Shown: positions 25,953 to 35,107, counted from the first letter of the stretch. The stretch is 64,000 bases of DNA from Guptibacillus algicola (GCF_020171805.1 NZ_JAIVAF010000007.1:62001-126000), one strand, 5' to 3'. Translations and numbers: made by a program. The notes: generated by a model not told the origin, from the sequence alone.

Positions 25953-25990
25953 AGCCCCCGGAAGCTACCTAAGCTTATTGGGGGTTTCTT
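25953..25990. terminator. Terminator between convergent genes
   Basis: An imperfect stem made of AGCCCCC...GGGGGTTT with an inner AGCT pairing, followed by a T-rich end. Confidence 0.6.
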
Positions 25991-26943
25991 TATGACGATC
26001 CATAAGAATGTTTTTGATGAAATGGCTCCAATCGACGAAATAGTTTCGTTTTTGAAAGTGTAAAGATTAGAAGCGCGACCCATATGAGTGAGAAGCTGAT
26101 TGCGTGAACAGTTGTAAAGGATTCTCCATATAGAAAAACTCCTTGAATCAGCATAAGAGTAGGCGCGATGTATTGAAGGAAGCCAATCAGTGAAAGGGAG
26201 ATGCGGTTGGCCCCTGTAGCAAATAACAATAGGGGTATGGCAGTAACGATACCAGCACCAAACAGTAAGAGCATTACTGTAGCATCACTCGCATAAATTG
26301 CTTCAGACATACTATTTGTTGTGGAAGCGAGGTAGATGATTGCAAAAGGTGTAATCAACATCGTTTCGATTGCGAGTCCTATCATTGCTCCTAATTTCGC
26401 CGTTTTCTTAAGTAGTCCATAAAGACCGAAGCTCATTGCAAGGATTAAAGATACCCATGGGATTTCTCCGAATTGAAACACGAGATTCAAGACGCCAATA
26501 GTAGCAAGGAGGACGGAAATGAACTGCCAGAATGTTAGTCGTTCTTTTAGAAAAAGGATACCAAGAAGAACACTAATAAGAGGATTTATGTAGTATCCAA
26601 GGCTCGTTTGAATCACATGATCATTGTTAACAGCCCAAATAAATGCGAACCAATTTATTGTTATGAAAAGAGAAGCAAACGTGATCGATACGGCTTTTTT
26701 TGGTTGTTTGGATAGGTGGATGAGTTCTCTCCAAAAGGAAGAGCCCTTTCTTAAAATAAGCAAAATCCCTATCATAAACACAAACGACCAGATAATCCGA
26801 TGTGCCAGCACGGCTTCAGAGGGCACTTCTGAAACAAGTTTCCAATACAAAGGGAGTATTCCCCATAGAAGGTATGCTCCAGCTCCACTTGCAATCCCTA
26901 TAGCATGTTCTTTATGAAAATCAGACTTCATAGTTCCCCTCAT
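25990..26943 (-). CDS. rarD: EamA/RarD family transporter
   Basis: A 317-aa, ten-helix DMT superfamily protein. GAGAYLLWGILPLYWKLV at the N-terminus, SLGYYINPLISVLLGILFLKERL and FLQYIAPTLMLIQGVFLYGE are typical of RarD. RarD-like proteins are putative metabolite or drug exporters, and the name from chloramphenicol-related work does not define the substrate. The ATG at 26943 has AAGGAG only 2 nt away; the ATG four codons later (26931), preceded by GAGGGG, may be the true start. Confidence 0.8.
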   Translation of the reverse strand: MRGTMKSDFHKEHAIGIASGAGAYLLWGILPLYWKLVSEVPSEAVLAHRIIWSFVFMIGILLILRKGSSFWRELIHLSKQPKKAVSITFASLFITINWFAFIWAVNNDHVIQTSLGYYINPLISVLLGILFLKERLTFWQFISVLLATIGVLNLVFQFGEIPWVSLILAMSFGLYGLLKKTAKLGAMIGLAIETMLITPFAIIYLASTTNSMSEAIYASDATVMLLLFGAGIVTAIPLLLFATGANRISLSLIGFLQYIAPTLMLIQGVFLYGESFTTVHAISFSLIWVALLIFTLSKTKLFRRLEPFHQKHSYGSS

Positions 26944-27047
26944 TTCTCCTTATTTATCTGATTTAGTTTATATCTATTTACACCGTATTACAACGAAAAG
27001 AAACTGGCTTTTCAACATATATATTAAGTTGATAAGGGGGGAGAAGT

Positions 27048-27740
27048 TTGAATAGAGAACGGAAATTGATTGATCAACAGGTTGGAGATGTAACAGGAGA
27101 TGGAATTCCAGATGTGGTGAGTTTGACGGGCACGAATCCTTTTCCAGATACACCGCTAGTCGATCAGGTTGTGCTTACGATTAAAGATGGAAGGGATCAT
27201 AATGAGGTTTCATTCGCATTACCTGGGAGTAGTGGGTATAACCCAACACTGTACCTCGGGCGATTTACGTCACAGAATGTGAAAGAAATCCTTGTTAGGA
27301 CTGATTCTGGCGGAAGTGGGGGCATTACGTATGATTTTCTATATTCCTATGATCAGCAAAATCTGAGGTTGCTTTTTGATAATGAGAGTTTCACAAATGC
27401 TTTTACCTATACAGTAAAATATTTAGACTACTATCAGGCAGAAATACGAAATGAGACGCTTAATAAAACGTATATTGTGAGTTTATTGTATAAAGGAGAG
27501 GAGTATTTATCAGAGATTTACAATTCAGATGGAAAGTTAAAGGAACCGATTAGCGGATACGTGAATGCGCCAGGCGGCGTATATCCAATCGATTATCAAC
27601 GTGATGGAATAGATGAGCTGCTCGTTTATCAACGAGTTGTTGGAAGGTATAATGCGGACGGACTAGGGGTTCTGTCCACCCCGCTCCAATGGCGGAGTGA
27701 TGGTTTTGTGCCTATGTATCAAACCCTTTGTATTTATTGA
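27048..27740 (+). CDS. FG-GAP/VCBS-like repeat protein
   Basis: A 230-aa soluble protein without a signal peptide. It begins with a calcium-loop-like segment, GDVTGDGIPDVVSLTG, and has a second related segment near the C-terminus, DYQRDGIDELLVYQRVVG, as in FG-GAP or VCBS beta-propeller blades. Similar proteins of about 230 aa occur in Bacillus without known function. The TTG start at 27048 follows a GGGGGGAG site. A terminator follows. Confidence 0.65.
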   Translation: MNRERKLIDQQVGDVTGDGIPDVVSLTGTNPFPDTPLVDQVVLTIKDGRDHNEVSFALPGSSGYNPTLYLGRFTSQNVKEILVRTDSGGSGGITYDFLYSYDQQNLRLLFDNESFTNAFTYTVKYLDYYQAEIRNETLNKTYIVSLLYKGEEYLSEIYNSDGKLKEPISGYVNAPGGVYPIDYQRDGIDELLVYQRVVGRYNADGLGVLSTPLQWRSDGFVPMYQTLCIY

Positions 27741-27746
27741 TTATGT

Positions 27747-27772
27747 AAAACGGGGGAAAGCCCCCGTTTTTG
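27747..27772 (+). terminator. Terminator after the FG-GAP-like gene
   Basis: A perfect 10-bp stem (27747-27756 with 27761-27770) with loop AAAG and T run; it also serves the convergent small gene. Confidence 0.85.
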
Positions 27773-27774
27773 TC

Positions 27775-27900
27775 TTATTGTTGCTCTAGAAGACTTCTAA
27801 GAACGTGTTTTTTGTACTTCTCGATCTTACGTCCTTCGATGTAACGTACATCTTGCTTTTTAAGTTCTTCTACGTACCAACCTTTGCTATCGATATGCAT
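27775..27900 (-). CDS. YflJ-like small protein (DUF2639)
   Basis: A 41-aa ORF, ATG at 27900 with AAAGGAT upstream. The protein has the DUF2639 features DSKGWYVEELKKQDVRYIEGRK cut as GWYVEELKKQ and YIEGRKIEKYK. The family is Bacillus-specific, highly basic and uncharacterised. Confidence 0.7.
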   Translation of the reverse strand: MHIDSKGWYVEELKKQDVRYIEGRKIEKYKKHVLRSLLEQQ

Positions 27901-28089
27901 GTGAAACATCCTTTCTCTATATCGTATTCGTATAAGGAGTTTTCTTGAAATCCCAACCGTTGACTATGGTAACATCATCACTTTTATCTGAAAAGGGATA
28001 TTTACAAATTAATAAGAGAAATTTTTTTGCCCATATGTCATGACAAATCAACGTAAAAACTGGATAATAATTTAAAGGAGGAATGGATC

Positions 28090-28455
28090 TTGGATATAGC
28101 CTGGCTTATAGCGGAGGATAAAATAAAAACTGCTATAAAGAACGGAGATTTCAATGATCTCCCCGGAAAAGGAAAACCACAGAAACTAGAAGATTTGTCT
28201 AGCATTCCTGAAGAATTGCGAATCGCTTATAAAGTATTAAAGAACAGTGGTTATCTTCCTCTAGAAACTGAGTTGAGGAAAGAGCTTTTCACTCTAAAAG
28301 AACTTCTAGAGTCTTGCAACGACGAAGAAGACAACGTTCAGATTAAAAGAAAGATATCTGCAAAACAACTAAAGTACGATCAACTTATGAAAGAAAGATT
28401 ATCTACGCAAGCGCCTAATTATCACGAAAAAGTAAAAACAAAACTAACACGATGA
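28090..28455 (+). CDS. DUF1992 (DnaJ-like C28 domain) protein
   Basis: A 121-aa protein. The family motif is seen as AEDKIKTAIKNGDFNDLPGKGKP followed by DLSSIPEELRIAYKVLKNSGYLP (quoted in parts: NGDFNDLPGKGKP, ELRIAYKVLKNSG). The same region occurs in eukaryotic DNAJC28 and in the Bacillus protein YhdN-like family; no chaperone J domain is present. The TTG at 28090 is used because AGGAGG lies 8 nt upstream; the nearby ATG is out of frame. Confidence 0.75.
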   Translation: MDIAWLIAEDKIKTAIKNGDFNDLPGKGKPQKLEDLSSIPEELRIAYKVLKNSGYLPLETELRKELFTLKELLESCNDEEDNVQIKRKISAKQLKYDQLMKERLSTQAPNYHEKVKTKLTR

Positions 28456-28491
28456 ACACTTATCAAAACTGGTTGATAAGTGTATTTTTTT
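28456..28491 (+). terminator. Terminator of the DUF1992 gene
   Basis: A perfect 11-bp stem (28456-28466 with 28473-28483) followed by T7. Confidence 0.85.
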
Positions 28492-28514
28492 ACCTGTAGA
28501 AGGGGGATTGAAAG

Positions 28515-29459
28515 ATGGATGGTTCGATCAAAGTGAAAAATCTCACAAAAACATATAAAGGCGATGTCAAAGCAGTACAAGGAGTTAGCTTTGAAGTAGA
28601 AGAGGGTGAGTTTTTTGCATTTCTTGGTCCAAATGGTGCTGGAAAATCCACGACTGTCCAAATCCTTACAACGTTGGTCAAACCAACAGAGGGAGAAATT
28701 TTTGTTGGTGGGATCAACGTTAAAGATAACCCTGAGGGTGTGAGGCGAAACATCGGAGTGGCGCTTCAAGAAACAGGAATCGATTCAGTTCTGACTGGTC
28801 GTGAACTGATCGAAATGCAAGCAAGGTTATTTGGTTTTTCAAAAAAAGAAGCGAAGACGCGAGCAGTTGAATTATTAGAACTAGTGGATTTAACAGGCGA
28901 TGCTGACCGACCTTCTGGAAAGTATTCAGGAGGTATGAGGAGAAGGTTAGATCTTGCTATGACATTAGTGCATAACCCGAAAGTCCTATTCTTGGATGAA
29001 CCTACGACCGGATTAGATCCTATGAATCGTAAAGCGATTTGGAAAGAGATTAAGCGGTTGAATAGAGAAGAAGGAACAACGATTTTCCTCACAACGCAAT
29101 ACCTCGAAGAAGCAGATCAATTAGCAGATCGCATCAGTATCATCAACCAGGGAAGAATCGTTGCTGAAGGTAGTGCTGAGGAATTGAAAAGAACGCTTGG
29201 TTTTGATGCCATACAGTTAACCTTTGAAACAACAGAAGAAGCTGAACAGGCAAGTAAGGTTCTATATGGGATAGGTGAGAATATGGAGCATTCAAAAGAA
29301 GAAGTGACGATTTATACAGAGAATGGAACGCAGTTTCTCCCTGAACTTGTAAGAAACTTAGATGAGCAACACCTTTCACCGAAAACGATCAATGTAAAGC
29401 CCCCTTCTCTTGATGACGTATTTATTAATGTCACGAATGAGGAAAAGGAAAGGGTGTGA
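28515..29459 (+). CDS. ABC transporter ATP-binding protein (DrrA type)
   Basis: A 314-aa ATPase with Walker A GPNGAGKST (about 39), signature SGGMRRRLDLAM, Walker B VLFLDEPTTGLDP and the switch histidine region TTQYLEEADQLADRI. The C-terminal about 90 residues form the DrrA-type extension. It pairs with the ABC-2 permease whose ATG follows 4 bp after its stop. DrrAB-like pumps export drugs or lipids; the substrate is unknown. Confidence 0.85.
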   Translation: MDGSIKVKNLTKTYKGDVKAVQGVSFEVEEGEFFAFLGPNGAGKSTTVQILTTLVKPTEGEIFVGGINVKDNPEGVRRNIGVALQETGIDSVLTGRELIEMQARLFGFSKKEAKTRAVELLELVDLTGDADRPSGKYSGGMRRRLDLAMTLVHNPKVLFLDEPTTGLDPMNRKAIWKEIKRLNREEGTTIFLTTQYLEEADQLADRISIINQGRIVAEGSAEELKRTLGFDAIQLTFETTEEAEQASKVLYGIGENMEHSKEEVTIYTENGTQFLPELVRNLDEQHLSPKTINVKPPSLDDVFINVTNEEKERV

Positions 29460-29463
29460 GAAT

Positions 29464-30252
29464 ATGAGTGATAAAAAGAACTATTTCTTTGTTGATACGT
29501 TGATTCACTCGAAAAGAAGTATCATTACGATACTTAGGAATCCTTTTATCTTTATTCCTAACTTGATCATTAGTCTTTTCTTCTTATTGGTTTATGAAGG
29601 CGGGTTAAGTGGCATCTCACAGCTTCCAGCATTTGAAGGGGCGAACTACTTAGCGTTTATACTACCTGTGTCGATCGTTTCAGCAGCGATTGGAGGTGCA
29701 GGAGGTGCTGGTCAGGCGTTAGTAAATGATCTTGAAACAGGATATTTCTCTAGGCTGTTGTTAACACCTTCTTCCCGTCTAGCCATCGTTCTTGGTCCTA
29801 TTATTGCGGGGATGCTTCAATTATTGATTCAAACGATTCTTATTCTAATCATCGCATATCTTCTAGGACTTGAAGTGGCAGCAGGATTTGGTGGGATCCT
29901 CGTCGTCTTATTATTAACGCTAGGATGGGGGCTTGCTTTTGCGGGGTACTCTGTAGGAATAGCTTTACGAACAAAAAATGCGCAGTCGGCACAGGCAGGT
30001 ACGTTTATATTCTTTCCACTTATCTTCTTGAGCACGACGTTTGTGCCATATGAGTTAATTGAAGCTGGGTGGTTAAAAGTAGCGACGGTCATCAATCCTA
30101 CAACATACTTATTTGAAGCGATGCGTTCTGTATTTATAGACGGTTGGGAATTTTGGCCACTTGCAAAAGGTTTTCTTGTCATTGCCTTACTATGCGCTGT
30201 GACAATTACGTTTTCGGCAGTCAGTGCCTCAAAAGCAGTTAGTGCAGATTAA
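29464..30252 (+). CDS. ABC-2 type transporter permease (DrrB type)
   Basis: A 262-aa, six-helix ABC-2 permease. After a short cytoplasmic N-terminus come the coupling region RNPFIFIPNLIISLFFLLVY, a conserved GGAGGAGQALVNDLETGYFSRLL segment (core NDLETGYFSRLLLTP), and ATVINPTTYLFEAMRS near the C-terminus, typical of DrrB/NodJ. I start at ATG 29464; upstream frame extension runs back into the ATPase gene. Confidence 0.82.
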   Translation: MSDKKNYFFVDTLIHSKRSIITILRNPFIFIPNLIISLFFLLVYEGGLSGISQLPAFEGANYLAFILPVSIVSAAIGGAGGAGQALVNDLETGYFSRLLLTPSSRLAIVLGPIIAGMLQLLIQTILILIIAYLLGLEVAAGFGGILVVLLLTLGWGLAFAGYSVGIALRTKNAQSAQAGTFIFFPLIFLSTTFVPYELIEAGWLKVATVINPTTYLFEAMRSVFIDGWEFWPLAKGFLVIALLCAVTITFSAVSASKAVSAD

Positions 30253-30256
30253 CTAT

Positions 30257-30299
30257 GAACCCGCAACTAGCGGAACCCGCAACTAGCGGGTTCTTTTTT
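30257..30299 (+). terminator. Terminator with tandemly duplicated left arm
   Basis: GAACCCGCAACTAGCG occurs twice head to tail (30257-30272 and 30273-30288). The second copy forms an 8-bp stem with GCGGGTTC (30286-30293) ahead of a T run. The first copy can compete for the same right arm. Confidence 0.75.
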
Positions 30300-31052
30300 T
30301 AGACTTTCGCTTTGATGATGAATCGATGAGAAGGAATATCGAGATACCCCTCGACACTTATCTTACGATGAAGGGTATGAAGAGCGTCATGATAGCGTTC
30401 TATTGAGAAATCTGGGATTTGCCACGGAATCGCTTTGAGGTAATAGACGAGTGCACCAATATCATAGAAGCGCGTAGTTGGATGTGCTTCCTTCTTAAAG
30501 GTCACATGGAACCCGGCTTCTTCTAATTCTTTTACCGCATAATCGAGATTCCAATGTTTAAATTCAGTTTCAAGGGATGCGCCAAGAAGTCGGTTGAGCT
30601 CAAGCATGTCAGTTCCTCCAACCTGTTGAGTTATGAACTGTCCATCTTCAGTTAGGATTCTTTTTAGTTCGGGCGGTGAGTAAGACTCATGTTTATTCAT
30701 GATAAAGTCAAACTGATCATCTGAGAAGGGAAGGCTATGGTCATCCTCAAAGGAATGGACAGTCACGCCGAGTGGTTCTAATCGTTCCTTAGATTGGAAC
30801 GTTAGGCGGATATCCTTCTGTAGCAGCAAGTTGTTCTGGAAAGGGTTGAAGCTTCTCTAAGAATTCGCCGCCACCTGTCCCCATGTCGAGTAAACTTCTC
30901 GCACTCTTAAATAAGGGGAGGATTTCTGAAGTGTAGCACCATGGCAGAAGCTCAGTATGAATACGTCCGGTATCTGTAATATAAGAGAAATCCCAACCTG
31001 AGAAGGGTTTTTCACTTTCAGATAAATAAAAGTCCAATAAATCTATCGTCAT
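30299..31052 (-). pseudogene. Class I SAM-dependent methyltransferase, frameshifted
   Basis: Two overlapping frames together make one methyltransferase of about 250 aa. The 5' part (31052 to 30789, 87 aa) contains the SAM-binding LLDMGTGGGEFLEKL motif and ends in ATEGYPPNVPI followed by a premature TAA. Continuing in another frame, KERLEPLGVTVHSFEDD resumes the expected family sequence and runs to 30299. Loss of two bases just before the TAA explains this. The ATG at 31052 has a perfect AGGAGGT site, so the 5' part is still translated. A sequencing error cannot be excluded. Confidence 0.75.
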
Positions 31053-31174
31053 CTTATACCTCCTATATTTTTCCTCTGTTTCATTGTAGCAGAGTATACC
31101 TTAGTAAGAGGAAACAAAGTTCATAGATTTAAAATGATCATGATTAGGGTAAAACAAGATATGGAAGTGTTTAA

Positions 31175-32503
31175 GTGGAGAAAAAGGACGTGACGATATT
31201 GGATAATGCACGAACGTATGACTTAGTTGGAATAGGGATTGGACCATTTAATTTAGGTATGGCCGCTCTTGCAGAAGAGTTGGATATGGAGGCTATCTAT
31301 TTTGATCAAAAAGAAGAATTTAATTGGCATCCAGGTATGTTGATCGAAGGGGCAGATTTGCAAGTGCCATTTCTTGCTGACCTTGTTACAATTGCGAATC
31401 CCAAAAGTCCTTATACATTTATTAATTTTTTGCACGAGAACGATAGACTTTATCAATTTTACTTCTTTAATAAACTTGATATCCCGAGAAAAGAATATAA
31501 TGAATATACACGATGGGTTGCATCGAACCTTTCGAATTGCCAATTCGGAACTAGAGTCATCGATGTAACTTACCATAAAGAAAAGCAATACTATGAAGTG
31601 GTTGTTGAAGATACGAAAACATCTGATCGTCAGACTGTCAAAACGAAACATGTTGTATTAGGGACCGGAAGTATTCCGAATATACCTGATGGGTTTGATC
31701 AGTATCCGATAGAAGATGTGCTGCATACAAACCATTACCTTTACCATGAGAAGCAGCTAAAGCAAGCTGGTTCTGTATCTGTTATTGGCTCAGGTCAAAG
31801 CGCAGCTGAACTTTTCTATGATTTACTTATGGATCAGAAACACTATCACTACAAACTGAACTGGTTTACAAGATCAGCAGGTTTCTTTCAGCTGGAATCG
31901 GCAAAGCTAGGTCAGGAAGTCTTTTCCCCAGACTATGTTTCTTACTTCCATCGTCTTTCTTTCGAGGAGCGCAAAGATGCTCTATCGACTCTAGGTCCAT
32001 TAAGGAAAGGCATCGATCCAGAAACGTTGAAAGCTATCTATGATTTGCTTTACCATCGATCATCTGAGGCAAGCTATCCTGATGTTGCAATCCAACCTAT
32101 GACAGAGGTGAACGGAATTGAGAACGATGGAAAGACCTATCAGTTAGCATGTAGGCAGTGGCAAGAAGATCATGAATTCACAGTGGAAACGGATAAAGTA
32201 TTGTTGGCTACTGGTTACAAGCCCTATTTTCCTGAATGGTTTACGAAAATGTATGATGAAATCGAGTGGGAAGATGAGAAGAGGTACAAAGTTACTTTAG
32301 ATCAGCGACTGATTTTTAAAGATCAGAGAGAGAATCACTTCTTCACACTTACAAATATCGAACATTCCCACGGTGCAGGTGCGACGAACCTTGCACTATC
32401 CGTTGAAAGAAATAAACGAATTTTGAACACGGTAGCGGGTGAAGAGATTTTTCCGATCAAAACAAATACAGTATTCCAACAGTTCTCAAGTAATAAGATG
32501 TAA
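31175..32503 (+). CDS. Lysine/ornithine N-monooxygenase family protein (siderophore biosynthesis type)
   Basis: A 442-aa flavin- and NADPH-dependent N-hydroxylase of the IucD/SidA/PvdA family. The FAD motif is GIGIGPFNLGMAAL (residues 20-33), the ornithine/lysine region NWHPGMLIEGADLQVPFLADL (core WHPGMLIEGA), NADPH motif VIGSGQSAAELFYDL near 206, and the C-terminal ATGYKP. Such enzymes make hydroxamate groups for siderophores, but no synthetase or siderophore exporter is nearby. GTG at 31175 is the longest start; TTG at 31199-31201, with AAGGA upstream, is an alternative. Confidence 0.82.
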   Translation: MEKKDVTILDNARTYDLVGIGIGPFNLGMAALAEELDMEAIYFDQKEEFNWHPGMLIEGADLQVPFLADLVTIANPKSPYTFINFLHENDRLYQFYFFNKLDIPRKEYNEYTRWVASNLSNCQFGTRVIDVTYHKEKQYYEVVVEDTKTSDRQTVKTKHVVLGTGSIPNIPDGFDQYPIEDVLHTNHYLYHEKQLKQAGSVSVIGSGQSAAELFYDLLMDQKHYHYKLNWFTRSAGFFQLESAKLGQEVFSPDYVSYFHRLSFEERKDALSTLGPLRKGIDPETLKAIYDLLYHRSSEASYPDVAIQPMTEVNGIENDGKTYQLACRQWQEDHEFTVETDKVLLATGYKPYFPEWFTKMYDEIEWEDEKRYKVTLDQRLIFKDQRENHFFTLTNIEHSHGAGATNLALSVERNKRILNTVAGEEIFPIKTNTVFQQFSSNKM

Positions 32504-32515
32504 AAGTTGGAATAG

Positions 32516-32551
32516 AAAGAAGCTGAAGAGCGTGCTCTTCAGCTTCTTTAT
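32516..32551. terminator. Bidirectional terminator
   Basis: A near-perfect 13-14-bp stem (32518-32531 with 32534-32547) between convergent genes. Confidence 0.75.
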
Positions 32552-33339
32552 TTATCGTCGATTTTCTTAAGGATGAACCCTTCACTTTTCATCACATCGT
32601 GGATACCTTGTCTAAACGTTGCGAAAGTAGGTACAGAGGAATCTAAGTCAAGATCAATAATCCATTTTACGATTCGTGATGTAATTCCAACATATACAAC
32701 ATGAATCCCCATCAATTTAAGAGATTTTGTCATCGTTTCAAAAACTGTATTAGCAGATCGATCTGAGAGGTTCGTTAATCCTGAAAAGTCGATCAATACG
32801 TAGTCCGTATTTGTTTTTGCACAGTAGTCAAGAACGTTACCGATCAGTTTTTCTGAGCGCCTAACCGTTAGTGTTCCAATCAAAGGGATTAAGATAGCAT
32901 TATCAAGAACAGTTGGAAGGATCGCATTCGAATACTCATCGATCAGTTTTCTATTCTCATCCATTTCTTTTTGCTTTTCAGTTACATCTCTCCAAACAAG
33001 TATGTAACCTTGTTTTTCTTCATGCTCATCTTTGTATTCAGAAATAACGATGTTTGCAGCAAACTTATCAAACAAGGTGATGGTACTCTGGTAGGGTAAT
33101 TGATGTAACAAAATAGTTGTCTGATGTATAGGATTCTTATGAAAATCATGAATGCTTTTTCCTATTAAATCGGAAGGTGAATCGACAGGTAAATAATCGA
33201 TGATCGATTCTAATAGAGCACGAGCCTGTTCATTAAACCATGCTATATTAAAACTCGTGTCACAAATAAAGATACTATCACCAATACTATTCAAAACTCT
33301 TACCGTTTCATTCTTTTCAAAAAACGAGGTTTTAGCCAA
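32548..33339 (-). CDS. PAS-STAS protein (RsbR-like)
   Basis: A 263-aa protein with a PAS domain (residues 10-118, ending in VWRDVTEKQKEMDENRK), a short linker helix, and a C-terminal STAS domain starting at NAILIPLIGTLTVRRSEKL. This is the RsbR co-antagonist layout of the stressosome that controls sigma-B. At the usual phosphoacceptor loop the sequence is FSGLTNLSDRSANTVFE, so the canonical D-(S/T) pair is altered. No LOV cysteine motif is present. TTG start at 33339. Confidence 0.72.
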   Translation of the reverse strand: MAKTSFFEKNETVRVLNSIGDSIFICDTSFNIAWFNEQARALLESIIDYLPVDSPSDLIGKSIHDFHKNPIHQTTILLHQLPYQSTITLFDKFAANIVISEYKDEHEEKQGYILVWRDVTEKQKEMDENRKLIDEYSNAILPTVLDNAILIPLIGTLTVRRSEKLIGNVLDYCAKTNTDYVLIDFSGLTNLSDRSANTVFETMTKSLKLMGIHVVYVGITSRIVKWIIDLDLDSSVPTFATFRQGIHDVMKSEGFILKKIDDK

Positions 33340-33407
33340 TTCGTTTCCACCGCCATATTAATTTTCCACTCTTTTAATAGTATAGATTAATAGAGGTAGA
33401 ATGAACA

Positions 33408-33683
33408 TCAATAACGAATGGAAAAAGATCCTTCTTCCTGTTTTACTTCCTCTTCATTAGCATCTACATCATCAACAGAAGAAAATGGGCTTCCTTTCTT
33501 AACCGATGAAATGAATTGGTTGATTTGTTCTTCTTCACCCTGTGCCTCAATTTCTACCGAACCATCCGTTGTATTTCTTACGTAACCGTTAATATTATAC
33601 TCAAGCGCTTTTTGCTGAGTAAAAGCTCGGAACCCAACACCTTGCACGCGACCGCTAACGATAAGGTGGTATCGTTTCATCAT
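33408..33683 (-). CDS. acyP: Acylphosphatase
   Basis: A 91-aa protein with the acylphosphatase signature GRVQGVGFRAF (catalytic Arg) and NGYVRNTTDGSVEIEAQG (catalytic Asn). It hydrolyses acyl phosphates such as acetyl phosphate. The ATG at 33683, with AAAGGAT upstream, gives the usual family length; a longer frame reaching into the neighbouring gene is not supported. Confidence 0.88.
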   Translation of the reverse strand: MMKRYHLIVSGRVQGVGFRAFTQQKALEYNINGYVRNTTDGSVEIEAQGEEEQINQFISSVKKGSPFSSVDDVDANEEEVKQEEGSFSIRY

Positions 33684-33735
33684 GATCATCCTTTCGTATA
33701 TCTGATATATAACCAATTTCCTGTTTTCCTTCGAA

Positions 33736-34458
33736 TTAAACCGGCCGTTTATTCCGATTGATGTAGACAAACGGAAGGTATAGAAGGTGGAATAAAGTGA
33801 TAGCAATCCCCTCTAAAGATAATAAATACCATGGCCAATTCCCGAGATATGTATAGATCGTATCACTCATAGGCTTTTCCATTAGAAACATATAATTCGA
33901 ATCGAGAAGACCATTTATTAGAAAGACTAACGTTGTATAAAGGTTTAGAACAACGAACGCTTTCCAAATGGACGTGTACGTAGGGTAATAACCTTCAACT
34001 ACGATCATAAACCAGGCTGTGACTACGATCGCACCGTGAGCGATAAAGAAATGGAAGAAGCGATAATGCGGAAATGGATAGGACAGCTCAGGAGTAATCA
34101 TTGCGAGAAGTGCACTACTGCAACCTACGAAAAAGGTAATTTCAAATAGAAACTTATTTTTAGAAATTAACAAGATTACGGCAAGAAAAAGTGAGATGCT
34201 ACTTAATTGCAATGGCAACGTGTTCGCTATTCTCCATTCACTGTGAAAAATAAACCAAACGTGAAAGCTTACTTCAGAAAGGGCTAATAAGAGTATGACT
34301 ACAATGCGAAAGGTTATATTATACGGTCGCTTTCTTAGATATTCTCTAAATAGGTAGACCAACACGAATAGAATGAATAGTGTGATCAAAACAAGCAGAT
34401 GGGGTTTAGAGAAAAGAGAGAATGTCTCATTTATTGTCCAGGTAAGATAAGGGTCCAC
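33736..34458 (-). CDS. TIGR02206/YwaF family integral membrane protein
   Basis: A 240-aa protein of seven helices matching the YwaF family. Typical stretches are SEWRIANTLPLQLSSISLFLAV, LSYPFPHYRFFHFFIAHGAI and NYMFLMEKP...SDTIYTYLGNWPWYLL. Function unknown. The GTG at 34458 has AAGGAGG 7 nt upstream, better placed than an out-of-frame ATG nearby. Confidence 0.78.
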   Translation of the reverse strand: MDPYLTWTINETFSLFSKPHLLVLITLFILFVLVYLFREYLRKRPYNITFRIVVILLLALSEVSFHVWFIFHSEWRIANTLPLQLSSISLFLAVILLISKNKFLFEITFFVGCSSALLAMITPELSYPFPHYRFFHFFIAHGAIVVTAWFMIVVEGYYPTYTSIWKAFVVLNLYTTLVFLINGLLDSNYMFLMEKPMSDTIYTYLGNWPWYLLSLEGIAITLFHLLYLPFVYINRNKRPV

Positions 34459-34548
34459 ATTGACACCTCCTTGTTCAAGTAAGCAAAACAGTGTAAAAGA
34501 GAGAGTAAAATCGTTAAAATAAAGGTGTGCAACAGAAAGGAGAATGGT

Positions 34549-35100
34549 ATGAAAAGAATACTTGTACTAGACGGTAGTCAAAGGCCCAATGGGAATACGG
34601 AGATGTTAACTAGTCATGTGTTAGATGACATCGAACACGCAAAGGTTTATTTAAGGGAATTAGGCATTCGTCCTATTAATGATCAACGGCATGCAGAAGG
34701 TGGCTTCACCCCTGTAAATGATGAACATGATAACTTGATAGAAGAAATCATAAATAGTGATATCATCGTTTTCTCCACACCAATTTACTGGTACGGGATG
34801 TCAGGGGTAATGAAAAATACGGTCGATCGCTTTTCTCAAGCATTGCGTAATGAACGCTTTGATTTGAAGAATAAATTAGCTGGCAAAGAAGTTTATGTAG
34901 TAGCTTGCGGTGGTGATAATCCGAGGTTAAAAGGCTTACCCCTTATTCAGCAATTCCAATACATATGTGATTTTCTAGGAATGAACATGTTGGACTACCT
35001 CATCGGACAAGCGGTTAAACCAGGAGAAATTCTGGACGATGTTCGAGCGATTCAGGATGCGCAATCATTAAATACTAAGATTAAAGAAAGTATGAAGTGA
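34549..35100 (+). CDS. NAD(P)H-dependent FMN reductase-like flavodoxin-fold protein
   Basis: A 183-aa flavodoxin-like protein. The FMN phosphate loop is GSQRPNGNTEMLT near the N-terminus, FSTPIYWYGMSGVMKNTVDRFSQ cut as TPIYWYGMSGVMKN is the typical FMN and dimer contact. It belongs to the NADPH-dependent FMN reductase/WrbA-like superfamily; quinone or azo reduction is possible. The ATG at 34549 follows AAGGAG. Confidence 0.8.
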   Translation: MKRILVLDGSQRPNGNTEMLTSHVLDDIEHAKVYLRELGIRPINDQRHAEGGFTPVNDEHDNLIEEIINSDIIVFSTPIYWYGMSGVMKNTVDRFSQALRNERFDLKNKLAGKEVYVVACGGDNPRLKGLPLIQQFQYICDFLGMNMLDYLIGQAVKPGEILDDVRAIQDAQSLNTKIKESMK

Positions 35101-35107
35101 TTCTGCT

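Noticed and set aside
31120-31160. Possible Fur box upstream of the N-hydroxylase
   Set aside because: ATGATCATGATTAG has too few matches to TGATAATNATTATCA in any alignment.
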